Made by a program: the position numbers and the translations under genes. Of a stretch of 64,000 nt of DNA, positions 49,813 through 58,853 are shown piece by piece. Source of the DNA: Thermococcus henrietii (GTDB lineage Archaea; Methanobacteriota_B; Thermococci; Thermococcales; Thermococcaceae); contig NZ_LT900021.1 in NCBI RefSeq assembly GCF_900198835.1, positions 1,240,001-1,304,000 on the forward strand, given 5' to 3'. Numbering within the stretch: the stretch's first letter is position 1; every line of letters begins with the position of its first letter. Below the pieces are notes generated by a model that saw only the letters and a list, made by a program, of their open reading frames with translations, had not been told where the DNA came from and did not search any database.

Positions 49813-52626
49813 TCACCAGGGATACCTGATGACGTTACCCGGTCTAACCTTCTCATCTATGAACTGCTGGAGGGGAACCCCCGTCCAGCCGCTCACTCCC
49901 TCTCCCGTGAACTTCGCTATCTTCATGCCCGGCGCAAGGCTCTCAAGGTGCTCAAGGAGCTTTAAGAGCCCGTCGAATGTGAAGGTCGTCCTTATCATGC
50001 CGTCGTTGTACGGTGGCCAGTCCACGAGCATCGCCCAGCCGTTCTCTGTGATAATCTTCTCAAGAAGAATATTCGGGTCAGCCTCAAACTCGTTGAACTT
50101 GTTGTCCCACTTTAAGTTGTTAATCGTGCCGTACTCTTTTCCCATAAACACCGGGACGTTTGCGTGGCCACCTATCATGTTTGTATACTGCATACCTGCG
50201 ATGTAGTATTCAAGGCCCGGCACGTCAGCCAAGCGGAGTATTCCAGCCGCCATGGTGGACATCATTATGCAGTTTCCACCGTGGCTCAAGAAGCCGTCGT
50301 CTATCGTCATGAAGAACAGCTCGGAGTGGAACCACAGGTCGAGTCCAGCTATGTGCAGGTTCACTCCCTTAATGACGTACCACTGCCTGTCCCCGAAGAC
50401 GATGCTCATCATGGTGTCAAGGCTTTGATTTTCCAGTTTCCTCATGAGCCCGGCAACCATTGCAGTTCCAGGGGAGAGTTCGTTGCTTATCATTGCAACG
50501 TATGCGTTCTTGCAGTACATCACGTTTGGACCATGGGAGCTTTTATAATTCTCCCAGCGCTCGTATTCTTTTGGATAGAGCCTTTCCATGATTTCCGGAT
50601 AATAGGGCCAGACAGTTGCGTGGAGCCTCGCGGCAAAGTACAGGGCCCACAGCTCATCAGTTTCGTTGTTGAACTCCGTGTTTTCCTTCAGGACCTTTAT
50701 AAGGCTCCGCTCCTCCTCCGTTAGGTTGGGGAGGTCGTCTTTGGTTGCGTACATCCTCACAACCTCGGCGAGCCCAGGGTCCTTCGAGGTGTCGTTCCTT
50801 CCCATGAGAGGGTACCAGACGTAGCGGTCGTTGAACACCAGCACGACGTTCTTGGGCTTATCGTTCACAACCTTTCCGTCGTAGCGAACGAGCTTGACGG
50901 TTCCACCCGATTCGTAGGCGACGAAGGCGCTTCCATTCCCGGTCACGACGAGGTACGGGTTCACTCCCTCGGACTTGTACTTGAAGTAGAGGAACTCTGC
51001 CATCGAAAGCGGCGGCGCCCTCCAGCCGGCGGCCTTCAGCGCCGAGCCGAGGAAGTAGAGGCGGAGGTCGATGAAGGGGAGGAACGCGGAGGTGTTGTAA
51101 TAAATCTCGCGGTATCCGATTGGCTTGAACTGGTTTATACTGAACCGTCCCCATGAGAACTTGTCAGCGTAGCCTTCGTTTATTTTCTCCTGTATCTCCT
51201 TGTAGAGCCTCTCTTCTTCATAAAAGTTGTCCGTCCTCACCATGTAGTAGTCCCACATGCCCGGATGTGTAGTGAGGAGTTCGTTGAAGAGCTCGTCCGC
51301 CTGGAGGTATATCTCCGGGTGGTCCACTGCGAGGGTTCTCGATTCGTATATCGCGTACTTGTACTGGGGCAGTTCCCCGGCTTTCTCGGCTATATCCATC
51401 CACGCGTTGAAGTGCATGGTGCGAACGAGTTCCTTCCACGACTTTGTTAAGCGAAGTTTTTCAAAGGATTGCTTTGTGAAGTAGTCCATTGACAGAACAA
51501 CGTTGTCCTTCCAGACCTTTGTTTCCTTCGATTTCTTTACGTTTATATCAAAGTATCCGCTTTGCGACGGACCGTACCTGAGCGTTATAGCCTTCTCAAA
51601 GAAAACCTGCAGTTTAAACCTTCCCTGTGAGTTTACGATACCACTCCCCGCCTTGCCCACCCTGCAGTAAGCCACCTGAACACGATAGCCGACGGCAGGG
51701 TTTACGAAATCCAAGGTCAGTACGCCGGAAATCGTTCTGGGCTTGAGGTTTTTCACCTGAAGGGCCCTAGCTTCAAAATGACTCCCATCGCTTGCGTTGA
51801 ACTCGAAATCAACAAGACCTGCTTCCTTTGAGAAGTAGGCAACTCCCCTTCCCCGGAGGTAGTCCCACCTGATGGACGTGCTGTCGATGTTCACCCGTAC
51901 GCACTCTTTGCAGTGAACGCCGTTGACGGTTACGTTGCCAAGCAGAGTTGCTGTGTACCATGCGGACTGCCAGCTCCAGGATGAGCCGTTTTCGGTCGAG
52001 AGGGGTAGATAAATCAGGAACCAGTAAGAGGCAGGAAGTGCTGAAGGACATCCAGCTCTGATGTAAATTGCATTCCTAATAACTCCGCTGAGTGCAGAAT
52101 CCATGAAATAGCCTGTACCGTTTATACCCGTGAACGTCAGCAGGAACTCGCCCGAGGACGCGTATTGAGAAACGACCTCAACCGTGTAGTTTAGGCCCCT
52201 TTTCTCGTCCGTCATGCGGTAGAGGATGTAATGCCCGGGGTTCGTCGGGAAGTATTCCACAAAGTTTATCATGCCTTCATTCAACTGCTGTGATTCACTT
52301 GGAGTGCTTGTGGCGTTCGAAGTCTGAGACTGGTTCTCGGAGACATTGGAGGACGATGCGGGTGGAGTGGAGGTCGTTGTTGTCTCGTTTTCCGCTATCT
52401 GTGGGGTGGTCGTGGTTTGGGTCTGCGAATTCTCCAGATTCTTCGTTGCGGTTGTAGTGGAGGGAGAAGGGTTTGAGGTTGACGAAACCTGAGACGTACT
52501 CGACGAAAACGTGTGTGGAGTTGTGGACGTCGTTTCCGTGGCTACCTGACTCTGACTGAGGCACATGGAAACGAAGGTCATGGCAACCACAACTATCAGA
52601 ATTGCGGCGAGGGTCTTTTTCCCCAT
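49813..52626 (-). CDS. Lipoprotein with transglutaminase-like domain
   Basis: 937 residues. MGKKTLAAILIVVVAMTF then a VSMC lipobox, a Ser/Thr/Pro-rich surface linker (~30-120), a beta-rich region, a long helical middle and a C-terminal transglutaminase-like core: HGGNCIMMSTMAAGILRLA (Cys nucleophile region), MIGGHANVPVF (His) and an acidic residue further on. Enzymatic cross-linking, cysteine protease activity or simple binding are all possible. Surface-anchored; ATG at 52626. Confidence 0.78.
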   Translation of the reverse strand: MGKKTLAAILIVVVAMTFVSMCLSQSQVATETTSTTPHTFSSSTSQVSSTSNPSPSTTTATKNLENSQTQTTTTPQIAENETTTTSTPPASSSNVSENQSQTSNATSTPSESQQLNEGMINFVEYFPTNPGHYILYRMTDEKRGLNYTVEVVSQYASSGEFLLTFTGINGTGYFMDSALSGVIRNAIYIRAGCPSALPASYWFLIYLPLSTENGSSWSWQSAWYTATLLGNVTVNGVHCKECVRVNIDSTSIRWDYLRGRGVAYFSKEAGLVDFEFNASDGSHFEARALQVKNLKPRTISGVLTLDFVNPAVGYRVQVAYCRVGKAGSGIVNSQGRFKLQVFFEKAITLRYGPSQSGYFDINVKKSKETKVWKDNVVLSMDYFTKQSFEKLRLTKSWKELVRTMHFNAWMDIAEKAGELPQYKYAIYESRTLAVDHPEIYLQADELFNELLTTHPGMWDYYMVRTDNFYEEERLYKEIQEKINEGYADKFSWGRFSINQFKPIGYREIYYNTSAFLPFIDLRLYFLGSALKAAGWRAPPLSMAEFLYFKYKSEGVNPYLVVTGNGSAFVAYESGGTVKLVRYDGKVVNDKPKNVVLVFNDRYVWYPLMGRNDTSKDPGLAEVVRMYATKDDLPNLTEEERSLIKVLKENTEFNNETDELWALYFAARLHATVWPYYPEIMERLYPKEYERWENYKSSHGPNVMYCKNAYVAMISNELSPGTAMVAGLMRKLENQSLDTMMSIVFGDRQWYVIKGVNLHIAGLDLWFHSELFFMTIDDGFLSHGGNCIMMSTMAAGILRLADVPGLEYYIAGMQYTNMIGGHANVPVFMGKEYGTINNLKWDNKFNEFEADPNILLEKIITENGWAMLVDWPPYNDGMIRTTFTFDGLLKLLEHLESLAPGMKIAKFTGEGVSGWTGVPLQQFIDEKVRPGNVIRYPW

Positions 52627-52697
52627 TGTTACCACCCGTTGATAGTCCTTCACTGTAGGGTACGGATGAATAAAAATATTGCTGAGTATCCAATAGG

Positions 52698-53267
52698 TCA
52701 CACTGACGTCATGTTTAGGTTAATAGAATCAACGAGGCCGAGAACGATTCCTGCCACTATCAGGACGGCGGTTGCGGTTTTCAGGGGTAACCTAAGAGCA
52801 ACGGCCGGCAGGAGGACCCGAACGAGAAACCCGAGCGGGGACGTGAAGTCAACCCACCACAGGGGAGGCTTTTTTAGGCTGGAGAGTGCGTCTTCAACGC
52901 TACCCTCAAAAACGTCAGTGTTGATGACCCCGGCGAGGACCCCCATCCTCGTTTCGACTTCGCTTGGGTAGCTCCCAACGTAAACGAACCTTGGCAGTCC
53001 CCTGGAAGGAACTTTGCCTCCTCTAAGAACCTCCGCAAACCTTTCGTCGTCAGTGAACACGCTCGCCCTCCCGACTTTTACCTCAAAGGGGGCGCTTCTG
53101 ATGAACGGCAGAATCCTAACCTCCCGGTAGACTCGGTACAAAACGACTCCAAGCCCCATGAAGAGCGCCATCACGAGCGCAAACGTTGGGGAAAGTGGTT
53201 CAAAGACCCAGAGAAGGAGGAGCATGAATCCAACGTTGAGGCCGATGAACTCTGGAACCGCCTCCAT
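52698..53267 (-). CDS. Membrane hypothetical protein
   Basis: 189 residues. Two N-terminal helices (FIGLNVGFMLLLLWVFEPL, TFALVMALFMGLGVVLYRV), a soluble domain (~55-150) and a C-terminal pair of hydrophobic helices. ATG at 53267 after GGTGG. No family recognised; upstream of the lipoprotein gene on the same strand with a 71-base gap. Confidence 0.7.
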   Translation of the reverse strand: MEAVPEFIGLNVGFMLLLLWVFEPLSPTFALVMALFMGLGVVLYRVYREVRILPFIRSAPFEVKVGRASVFTDDERFAEVLRGGKVPSRGLPRFVYVGSYPSEVETRMGVLAGVINTDVFEGSVEDALSSLKKPPLWWVDFTSPLGFLVRVLLPAVALRLPLKTATAVLIVAGIVLGLVDSINLNMTSV

Positions 53268-53397
53268 TTCAACCACCTATTGAACCGCCCGGGGAAGTGA
53301 TTAAAAAACACTCACGTACGTATTTAAGTGTTTCTCCCCGTTGCTGGGAGTTTTCTATCGGCAATTACTGTTGACATCAAGGGGAAGAAAGAAAGGC

Positions 53398-54384
53398 TCA
53401 TTCAATCTTCGCACCGCAGACCGGGCAGAACTTCGCCCCCTCGGGAACTATGTGGCCGTTGGGACAGCGCTTGATTTCATGCCCGCAGTAGGGGCAGAAG
53501 CGCGCTCCGGGGGGGATAGGTTTGCCACAGTAGGGGCATATCTCCTGTTGCGCTGGCTGGGCAGGGGCTGCTTGCTGTGGTTGCTGGGGAGCTGGTGGAG
53601 CGGCGTAGGGCTGGGCCGGGGCCTGCTGGACGGGCTGCTGGAAGAGCTGGGGAACGAGCACCATTCCCGTCCCGACACTCGCGCCGGGGCTCTTGCCGAG
53701 CTCTGCCGCGACCTGCTTCACCGTGTCCATCTGCATAACCGCTTGAGCGTTGCCCGTCTGCATTATCCAGAACAGCCTCTGGCGCCACTCATCGGTGGTG
53801 TTAACGCCTTCAATCTTGACATCGACCAGCTCGAGGCCGAGCCTCCTGAAGTCCTCCATGAGCTTTATCTTAACCTGAGTGCTGACCATGTCGAGGTTCT
53901 GGAAGAGGTCGACTATCGAGTAAGCGCTGAGATGCTTCATCATGCCCTCGTTGAAGTAGGCGCGAATGAACTTGGTAACGTCGCTGGCATCATACAAGCT
54001 CTGGCCACCAACGACTTCCGTGATGAAGAGAACCGGGTCCGCGACCTTGAACCAGTAGACGCCGTAGTACTTGACCGGTGCCAATTCTCTCGTCTGCGTT
54101 TCGCCACCGTAGCGCCCCTGGAACTGCTTCATGCTGACGAAGATTATCGTTGCTTTGAAGGGGCTGTTGCTCCCGCCGACGAGCTTGTAGAGGAGTGGCA
54201 AATTCTGCGTCGTCAGCGTGTGCCTTCCGGGCCCGAGAACGTCGTAGATTTTGCCGTCGCGCATGAAAACTGCCACTTCGTACTCGTGGACTATCAGCTG
54301 GGCGCCCCACTTTATGACCTCGTTTGGATACCTCCAGATTATCTCATCTTCCCCCGGGTTGACCCATTCAATTACCTCAACCAT
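53398..54384 (-). CDS. SPFH-like protein with C-terminal zinc ribbons
   Basis: 328 residues. The SPFH/YdjI-like core (EWVNPGEDEIIWRYPNEVIKW, DGKIYDVLGPGRHTLTTQN, YGVYWFKVADPVLFITEVVG, then DVKIEGVNTTDEWRQR; ~1-215), a Gln/Pro/Ala-rich linker, and three Cys-pair ribbons (CPYCGKPIPPGARFCPYCG, CPNGH...CPVCG). This combination matches virion-core/YdjI-type proteins that assemble membrane-associated scaffolds. ATG 54384 is two bases after the upstream stop (TGAAATG). Confidence 0.85.
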   Translation of the reverse strand: MVEVIEWVNPGEDEIIWRYPNEVIKWGAQLIVHEYEVAVFMRDGKIYDVLGPGRHTLTTQNLPLLYKLVGGSNSPFKATIIFVSMKQFQGRYGGETQTRELAPVKYYGVYWFKVADPVLFITEVVGGQSLYDASDVTKFIRAYFNEGMMKHLSAYSIVDLFQNLDMVSTQVKIKLMEDFRRLGLELVDVKIEGVNTTDEWRQRLFWIMQTGNAQAVMQMDTVKQVAAELGKSPGASVGTGMVLVPQLFQQPVQQAPAQPYAAPPAPQQPQQAAPAQPAQQEICPYCGKPIPPGARFCPYCGHEIKRCPNGHIVPEGAKFCPVCGAKIE

Positions 54385-54385
54385 T

Positions 54386-54880
54386 TCACTCACCCGCCGC
54401 GAAGCTCATTCTCTGACCGAGGACCTCCTCAAAGTTCACGAGCTTGTCATCGAGGTTGAGAACCGCCATGCCAAGGGCCTGAGGGTTCGCCACCTGGGCG
54501 TTTAACGCTTTGGCCTCGTTGAGTATCTCCTCAGCGAGCTCAATCATCTTGGCGTCGTACTCGATGAGCCTTTCAAGTTCCTTCTCCTTAAACTTGACCC
54601 GGTCGAAGTAACCGCGGTAGCCGGCCTCGGCGTGCTTTACCCTGCTCTCAAGCATCATGAGCTTCTTCCTCAGGTTTTCAATGCCCATCAGCTGTTGGCA
54701 GTTCACCATGGCGCATCTCTGCAGGGCCCTCTCAAGTTCCCTCTTTGCCTGTCCCAGAAGGTCGGCCACCTTTCCCCTAATCAGCCTGTCGTCTTCCCTG
54801 AGGAGTTCTTTCTTCTTGTAGCCGTGGAATCCGGGCACGATAAGTTCAAGCTTCTCCACAATCGAGGTTTCCTTCCCCAT
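54386..54880 (-). CDS. Coiled-coil hypothetical protein of the SPFH operon
   Basis: 164 residues, almost wholly helical with heptads (ELERALQRC, LRKKLMMLESRVKHAEAGY, KEKELERLIEYDAKMIELAEEI). Recalls phage-shock-protein A-like or ESCRT-like coiled coils but no confident family. Its stop is coupled to the SPFH gene (TGAAATG). Confidence 0.7.
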   Translation of the reverse strand: MGKETSIVEKLELIVPGFHGYKKKELLREDDRLIRGKVADLLGQAKRELERALQRCAMVNCQQLMGIENLRKKLMMLESRVKHAEAGYRGYFDRVKFKEKELERLIEYDAKMIELAEEILNEAKALNAQVANPQALGMAVLNLDDKLVNFEEVLGQRMSFAAGE

Positions 54881-54889
54881 CTTATCACC

Positions 54890-55786
54890 TCAAATCGGCT
54901 GGAAGTAGAGGTTTCCGGAGCGACCCTTTATTACACCGCTCACGATTCTCTTCTTCACGGCGCCTTTAGAGCCTATCCCCCACGCGCCGACCGCCCCGGG
55001 GATTAGGCCACCCAGCAGGCCGAAGGGCGTTCCGAAGATTGCCGACGCTATGAACCCGAGAACCGCCCCGGCCCCGATTACTCCCATAGCCATCGCACTG
55101 GCTTTCTTTCTGGCACCGCTTTCAAGGGGGTATTCTGCCGAGATAACCCTTCCATCGGTTCCGTCAACGTAGCCCCAGTATTCCTTTCCAGCATACTCAT
55201 AGCGGAGCTCCCAGAGCGGGTAGTGAACGAGACCGAGGTATCTTACTTCAAGTTCGAGCTCGTCCTCGCTGACGCTCTTGTCTTCCTGCCTCGCCTCTCC
55301 AATTAGGGCGTTTATCAGCGCAACCCTCGCGAGCTCTTCGGCCTTCTCCTTCGGAACCTCCGGCTCGTAGTAGTGGCCCTTCTTGACAACGTCCTCACTG
55401 AAGAAGACCTTGCCCCTAATCGGGAACGGGTAGCCCTCAAGGAGGGTCTTGAAGGGCGAGCCCGCTGGAATTCCCATGAACTGAACCTCCTCAACGGTCG
55501 GCCAGAGCCTGCTCCTTCCGTGCAGGTAGAAGAAGTAAACAGGAACCCAGTGAAGTTCTTTCTTGGTTATCTTCGCCCCGGTTATATCAGCCGGAGCGCC
55601 GTATTGCCTTGAGAGGAACTTCAGCAGAACACCGCCGGCGTCCTTCTTCATCGGCGGGAAGAAGAAGTGCTCACCGGTTTCCTTCGTGTGAACGTGGAAG
55701 GTCGTCCCGCAGTAGGGGCAGGTGGCGACCTCAACCGTGTCGGGAACCTTAAAGGTCGCGGAGCACGTGGGACAGGTAACCTCCAT
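54890..55786 (-). CDS. Zinc-ribbon membrane protein B of the SPFH operon
   Basis: 298 residues. N-terminal zinc ribbon CPTCSATFK...CPYCGTTF, a soluble middle (~60-220) and two Gly/Ala-rich hydrophobic stretches (AMGVIGAGAVLGFIASAIFG, GLLGGLIPGAVGAWGIG) near the end. ATG 55786 directly after the TGA of the previous gene (TGAAATG). Similar in plan to the next upstream protein; the pair looks like a duplication. Confidence 0.78.
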   Translation of the reverse strand: MEVTCPTCSATFKVPDTVEVATCPYCGTTFHVHTKETGEHFFFPPMKKDAGGVLLKFLSRQYGAPADITGAKITKKELHWVPVYFFYLHGRSRLWPTVEEVQFMGIPAGSPFKTLLEGYPFPIRGKVFFSEDVVKKGHYYEPEVPKEKAEELARVALINALIGEARQEDKSVSEDELELEVRYLGLVHYPLWELRYEYAGKEYWGYVDGTDGRVISAEYPLESGARKKASAMAMGVIGAGAVLGFIASAIFGTPFGLLGGLIPGAVGAWGIGSKGAVKKRIVSGVIKGRSGNLYFQPI

Positions 55787-55787
55787 T

Positions 55788-56774
55788 TCAACCACCCCTC
55801 TCAACGCGCTGGCCTTCGAGGACCTTGAAGCCGAAGTACCCGCTCAGAACCGAGCCGAGCCCTATCGCTATCCCCGTCAGCGCGTAGGCACTCGCCGCGG
55901 CACCGTAGGCCCCACCGATAGCCCCTATCAGGATTCCAAGGGCAACGCCACCCATGTACTCCGCCCGCCTGAGGGTTGACATGGGCTCCGTCGAGGCGAC
56001 CCTCTTCCCGTCCCAGCCCGCGAAAACCGAGTGGTATATCGAGTTCTCGAACTTGTAATAAACCGTCCACATCGGCAGAAGAACGAGGCGCACCTTGCTC
56101 GGTTCCTCGGCCTTCACGTCAAAGCGGTCTATCCTGTCGGCCTTGGCGGAGTAGCGGTTTCTAATGACGTCTATTGCATCCTCACGCATCATGAGCTTTG
56201 CCTGCTCCTCATCCATCTCCGTGTTGAGTATCTCCAGCTTGAGCTTCTCCCACTGCCCCTCGTCGAGGTCGAGCAGGCGCTTTTCTTCCGGCTTCGTCTT
56301 GGAGTAGTGCTTTATGATGTCGTCAACGCCGAAGCTTGCCACCTGCCTCCTGGCGGGACCTATCAGGTGGAGGGTCTCGCTCACGACGTCGTGGTAGTGC
56401 CTCTCAACGGTGTGGCACCGCGTTTCCGTGTTTCCCTCGCTGTCGGTGTAGGTTTCACACTCCTCCTCGCGGACTGTGTAATCCACATCACCGCTCACAT
56501 AAACGTCCCCGACCCAGTACGGTGCGTAGTGGCCCTCAACGCCGACAACCTGAATCGAGTCCTTAATCTGCTTGAGGTCGAAGTCCTTCTCGACCATTCT
56601 CCAGAACGCTTCCGCGATTTGGTTCTTGTTGAGCGAAGGAACCAGGAACATGTCCTCCGTCCTGAGGTTCCCGGTCAGGTGGTTAGGGAAACCACAGTAC
56701 GGACAGACGGCAACAATCGTTTCCGGGGTCACCTCAAGGGGTGCCCCGCATCGTTCACACTTGAAGGCCTCCAT
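55788..56774 (-). CDS. Zinc-ribbon membrane protein A of the SPFH operon
   Basis: 328 residues. CERCGAPLEV...CPYCGFPN ribbon, a long soluble part with a Cys/His-rich insert (EEECETYTDSEGNTETRCH), and two Gly/Ala-rich membrane hairpins (YMGGVALGILIGAIGGAYGA, ALTGIAIGLGSVLSGYFG). First gene of the operon. Opens opposite the 56973 operon; GAAC-type repeats lie between. Confidence 0.78.
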   Translation of the reverse strand: MEAFKCERCGAPLEVTPETIVAVCPYCGFPNHLTGNLRTEDMFLVPSLNKNQIAEAFWRMVEKDFDLKQIKDSIQVVGVEGHYAPYWVGDVYVSGDVDYTVREEECETYTDSEGNTETRCHTVERHYHDVVSETLHLIGPARRQVASFGVDDIIKHYSKTKPEEKRLLDLDEGQWEKLKLEILNTEMDEEQAKLMMREDAIDVIRNRYSAKADRIDRFDVKAEEPSKVRLVLLPMWTVYYKFENSIYHSVFAGWDGKRVASTEPMSTLRRAEYMGGVALGILIGAIGGAYGAAASAYALTGIAIGLGSVLSGYFGFKVLEGQRVERGG

Positions 56775-56829
56775 GGGCATCACTCATCTTAGTTATGTTG
56801 AAACTCCTTTTAAGGATGTCTTGAGGGGC

Positions 56830-56928
56830 TTCGAACCTCACTCAAACATCTGGTTTGAACTTCAAAATTCGAACTTTTTTCCAAGTTTGGGCAAATCTAG
56901 AAACCAGAAGGTTTAAGAAGCGAACTTC
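56830..56928. repeat. Four GAAC elements between divergent operons
   Basis: TTCGAACCT (56830-56838), TTTGAACTT (56854-56862), TTCGAACTT (56868-56876) and GCGAACTTC (56920-56928) share a core GAAC followed by C/T then T. TTTAAGAAG box A for the right-hand operon overlaps the last element. Reads as a cluster of factor-binding sites for the divergent SPFH and 56973 operons. Confidence 0.4.
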
Positions 56929-56972
56929 TTGATATTGTTCATGAATCTACAGGTGCGTTTAGGTGATGGACA

Positions 56973-57287
56973 ATGATGGTAACGGGAACCAAATCATCTG
57001 GAAGGGGCACATTCTTATGGAGAATCAATCCCTTTGAGGTTATAGCTTCAACCTGGAAGGACGTCGTCGAGGGCTCCAAGGTCGCGGTTCCCCACGCCGT
57101 TGGCACCATGAAGACGAGCCACGGTTCAGTGGTGGAACTCGAACTCAGCGTGGTTCTCTACCCCTCGGAGAAGAGGCTCGTCGTGAAGAACGGTGACGAG
57201 GTGTACTTCCTGTTTCCGGTGAGCCCAGCCGAGGGCCCCGAAGGACTCTACGTCAAGCTGATAGAGGCGCTGGGGATGGTAGCATGA
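56973..57287 (+). CDS. Small conserved hypothetical protein
   Basis: 104 residues starting MMVTGTKSSGRGTFL; beta-rich (VELELSVVLYPSEKRLVVKNGDEVYFLFPV) with a helix at the end. No family recognised. Its stop overlaps the 57284 gene by four bases (ATGA), so the three genes 56973, 57284 and 58080 form an operon. Confidence 0.7.
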   Translation: MMVTGTKSSGRGTFLWRINPFEVIASTWKDVVEGSKVAVPHAVGTMKTSHGSVVELELSVVLYPSEKRLVVKNGDEVYFLFPVSPAEGPEGLYVKLIEALGMVA

Positions 57288-58078
57288 AGCGCAAGGAAGC
57301 CAGCGTTGAGATAAAGTCCGGCATGGACTCCGTTGAGGCCATACTCCACGACCCGGTGCAGTTCATAACAAACTGGCCCTACGTGGTCAAGGTAAGGGGC
57401 AGAAACCCGGTCGTGGCCGAGATAATGCTACCCCGCTTCGTCTTCAAGTTCAGGGACACCTACGAGTTCGAGTTCCACGAGGACTACAACAGCCACATCT
57501 ACGAGGGAAGGGGAAAGAGGGGCAACCTGACGGTCGTGATAACCCTCAAGGAATGGCGGAAGTACGTTTCTGCCAATGTGGAGCTCTCCTACTCCGGTAG
57601 GGGTGAGTTCTTCCTCGGGAAAACCCTGGAGATACTCGTCGAGGGGATAGCCAGGAACCTCAAGGAGCTGGCGGAGGCGTCCAAGCCAATCGAAGTTGGC
57701 AAGAAGACCGAAAAGGCCATACTCGAAGTGGACTTCTCCGACCCCATGAGCGTCGCCAACTTCCTGGCAAAGGCCAAGATGGTTCACAGTGGTCTACACG
57801 TCATCCCGGAGGGAGGCTTCTTCAACGTTCTCAACGAGATTCTTGAAAAAGCGGGCAGTGAGGTTCTCTACCTCTCGGGAATAACGTCCGATGGAACCAG
57901 CGGTTTCAAGGTGCTCGTCAGGGGCAGTCAGGTTCTGGCTGTGGAACTCAGGAACGGAAGTGACGTTAAGACCATCAAGGTCGAGGGAGAGGACGGTGTT
58001 AGGGAAGCCGTTGAGCTCCTTTCAAAGGTTTCCGGGGCCTACATGGTGAACGCATGGGTTCCGGCTGGAGGTGTTTGA
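57284..58078 (+). CDS. SRPBCC-like conserved protein
   Basis: 264 residues. Start SVEIKSGMDSVEAILHDPVQFITNWPYV looks like the strand-helix of a START/SRPBCC (DUF3211-like) fold that binds hydrophobic ligands; the second half (~150-264) is a separate alpha/beta domain. Coupled to genes on both sides. Function unknown. Confidence 0.6.
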   Translation: MKRKEASVEIKSGMDSVEAILHDPVQFITNWPYVVKVRGRNPVVAEIMLPRFVFKFRDTYEFEFHEDYNSHIYEGRGKRGNLTVVITLKEWRKYVSANVELSYSGRGEFFLGKTLEILVEGIARNLKELAEASKPIEVGKKTEKAILEVDFSDPMSVANFLAKAKMVHSGLHVIPEGGFFNVLNEILEKAGSEVLYLSGITSDGTSGFKVLVRGSQVLAVELRNGSDVKTIKVEGEDGVREAVELLSKVSGAYMVNAWVPAGGV

Positions 58079-58079
58079 G

Positions 58080-58853
58080 ATGATTAGGAACATGAACAGC
58101 TACCCGCTCTACGACGACGGTAGCCATAAGGTTTACTGGCTTGGAATTGAGGAAAGCGAGGACGAGAAGGGGATACTGACCAACCAGTACCTCGTCATTG
58201 ACGGAAACGAGGGCGCGCTTATAGAGCCCGGCGGGTTCTTCGTGTTCTCCCGCGTTCTCAAGAACGTCTCCTCCCTGATTCCCCCAACGCAGATTAAGTA
58301 CCTCATGTACTCGCACCAGGACCCCGACGTAGTTGCGGGCTTGAACCTCTGGTTCGAGTACGCACCGCTGGCGAAGGTTGTCATCTCGGAGCTGTGGGTG
58401 CGCTTCATTCCGCACCTGGCCGTAATGAGCGCGGGCAGAACTGTCGGAATCCCGGATAAGGGAGCAGAGTTCAAACTTGGAAACTCGACCATAAGGGCAG
58501 TTCCGGCCCACTACCTCCACAGTCCCGGTAACTTCGCCTTCTACGACGAGAAGAGCGGAATCCTGTTCAGCTCGGACATTGGAGCCGCCGCATTCTCGAA
58601 GGACGAGTGGTACCTCTTCGTTGAGGACTTCGACGAGCACACTAAGCACATGGAGGGATTCCACAGGAGGTATATGAGCTCAACGAAGGCCCTTAAGGCA
58701 TGGGTCCGCTCGGTAAGGAAGCTGAAGCCCAAGATGATAGCGCCACAGCACGGGGCAATATTCAGGGACGATGACGTTGGCAGGTTCCTTGACTGGCTCG
58801 ATTCGCTTGAGGTTGGAATCGACGCCTTCGAAGAGGAGTTCTACGGGGACTGA
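58080..58853 (+). CDS. ODP-type metallo-beta-lactamase-fold protein
   Basis: 257 residues, like the diiron domain of A-type flavoproteins (FprA) without the flavodoxin half. Metal-site motifs: YSHQDPDVVAG (HxxDxD-like, with Gln in place of the usual first acidic residue), PAHYLHSPGN, LFSSDIGA and APQHGAIF. Role in oxygen or nitric oxide detoxification, or sensing, is possible; no partner is adjacent. ATG 58080 after GGAGGTG. Confidence 0.83.
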   Translation: MIRNMNSYPLYDDGSHKVYWLGIEESEDEKGILTNQYLVIDGNEGALIEPGGFFVFSRVLKNVSSLIPPTQIKYLMYSHQDPDVVAGLNLWFEYAPLAKVVISELWVRFIPHLAVMSAGRTVGIPDKGAEFKLGNSTIRAVPAHYLHSPGNFAFYDEKSGILFSSDIGAAAFSKDEWYLFVEDFDEHTKHMEGFHRRYMSSTKALKAWVRSVRKLKPKMIAPQHGAIFRDDDVGRFLDWLDSLEVGIDAFEEEFYGD

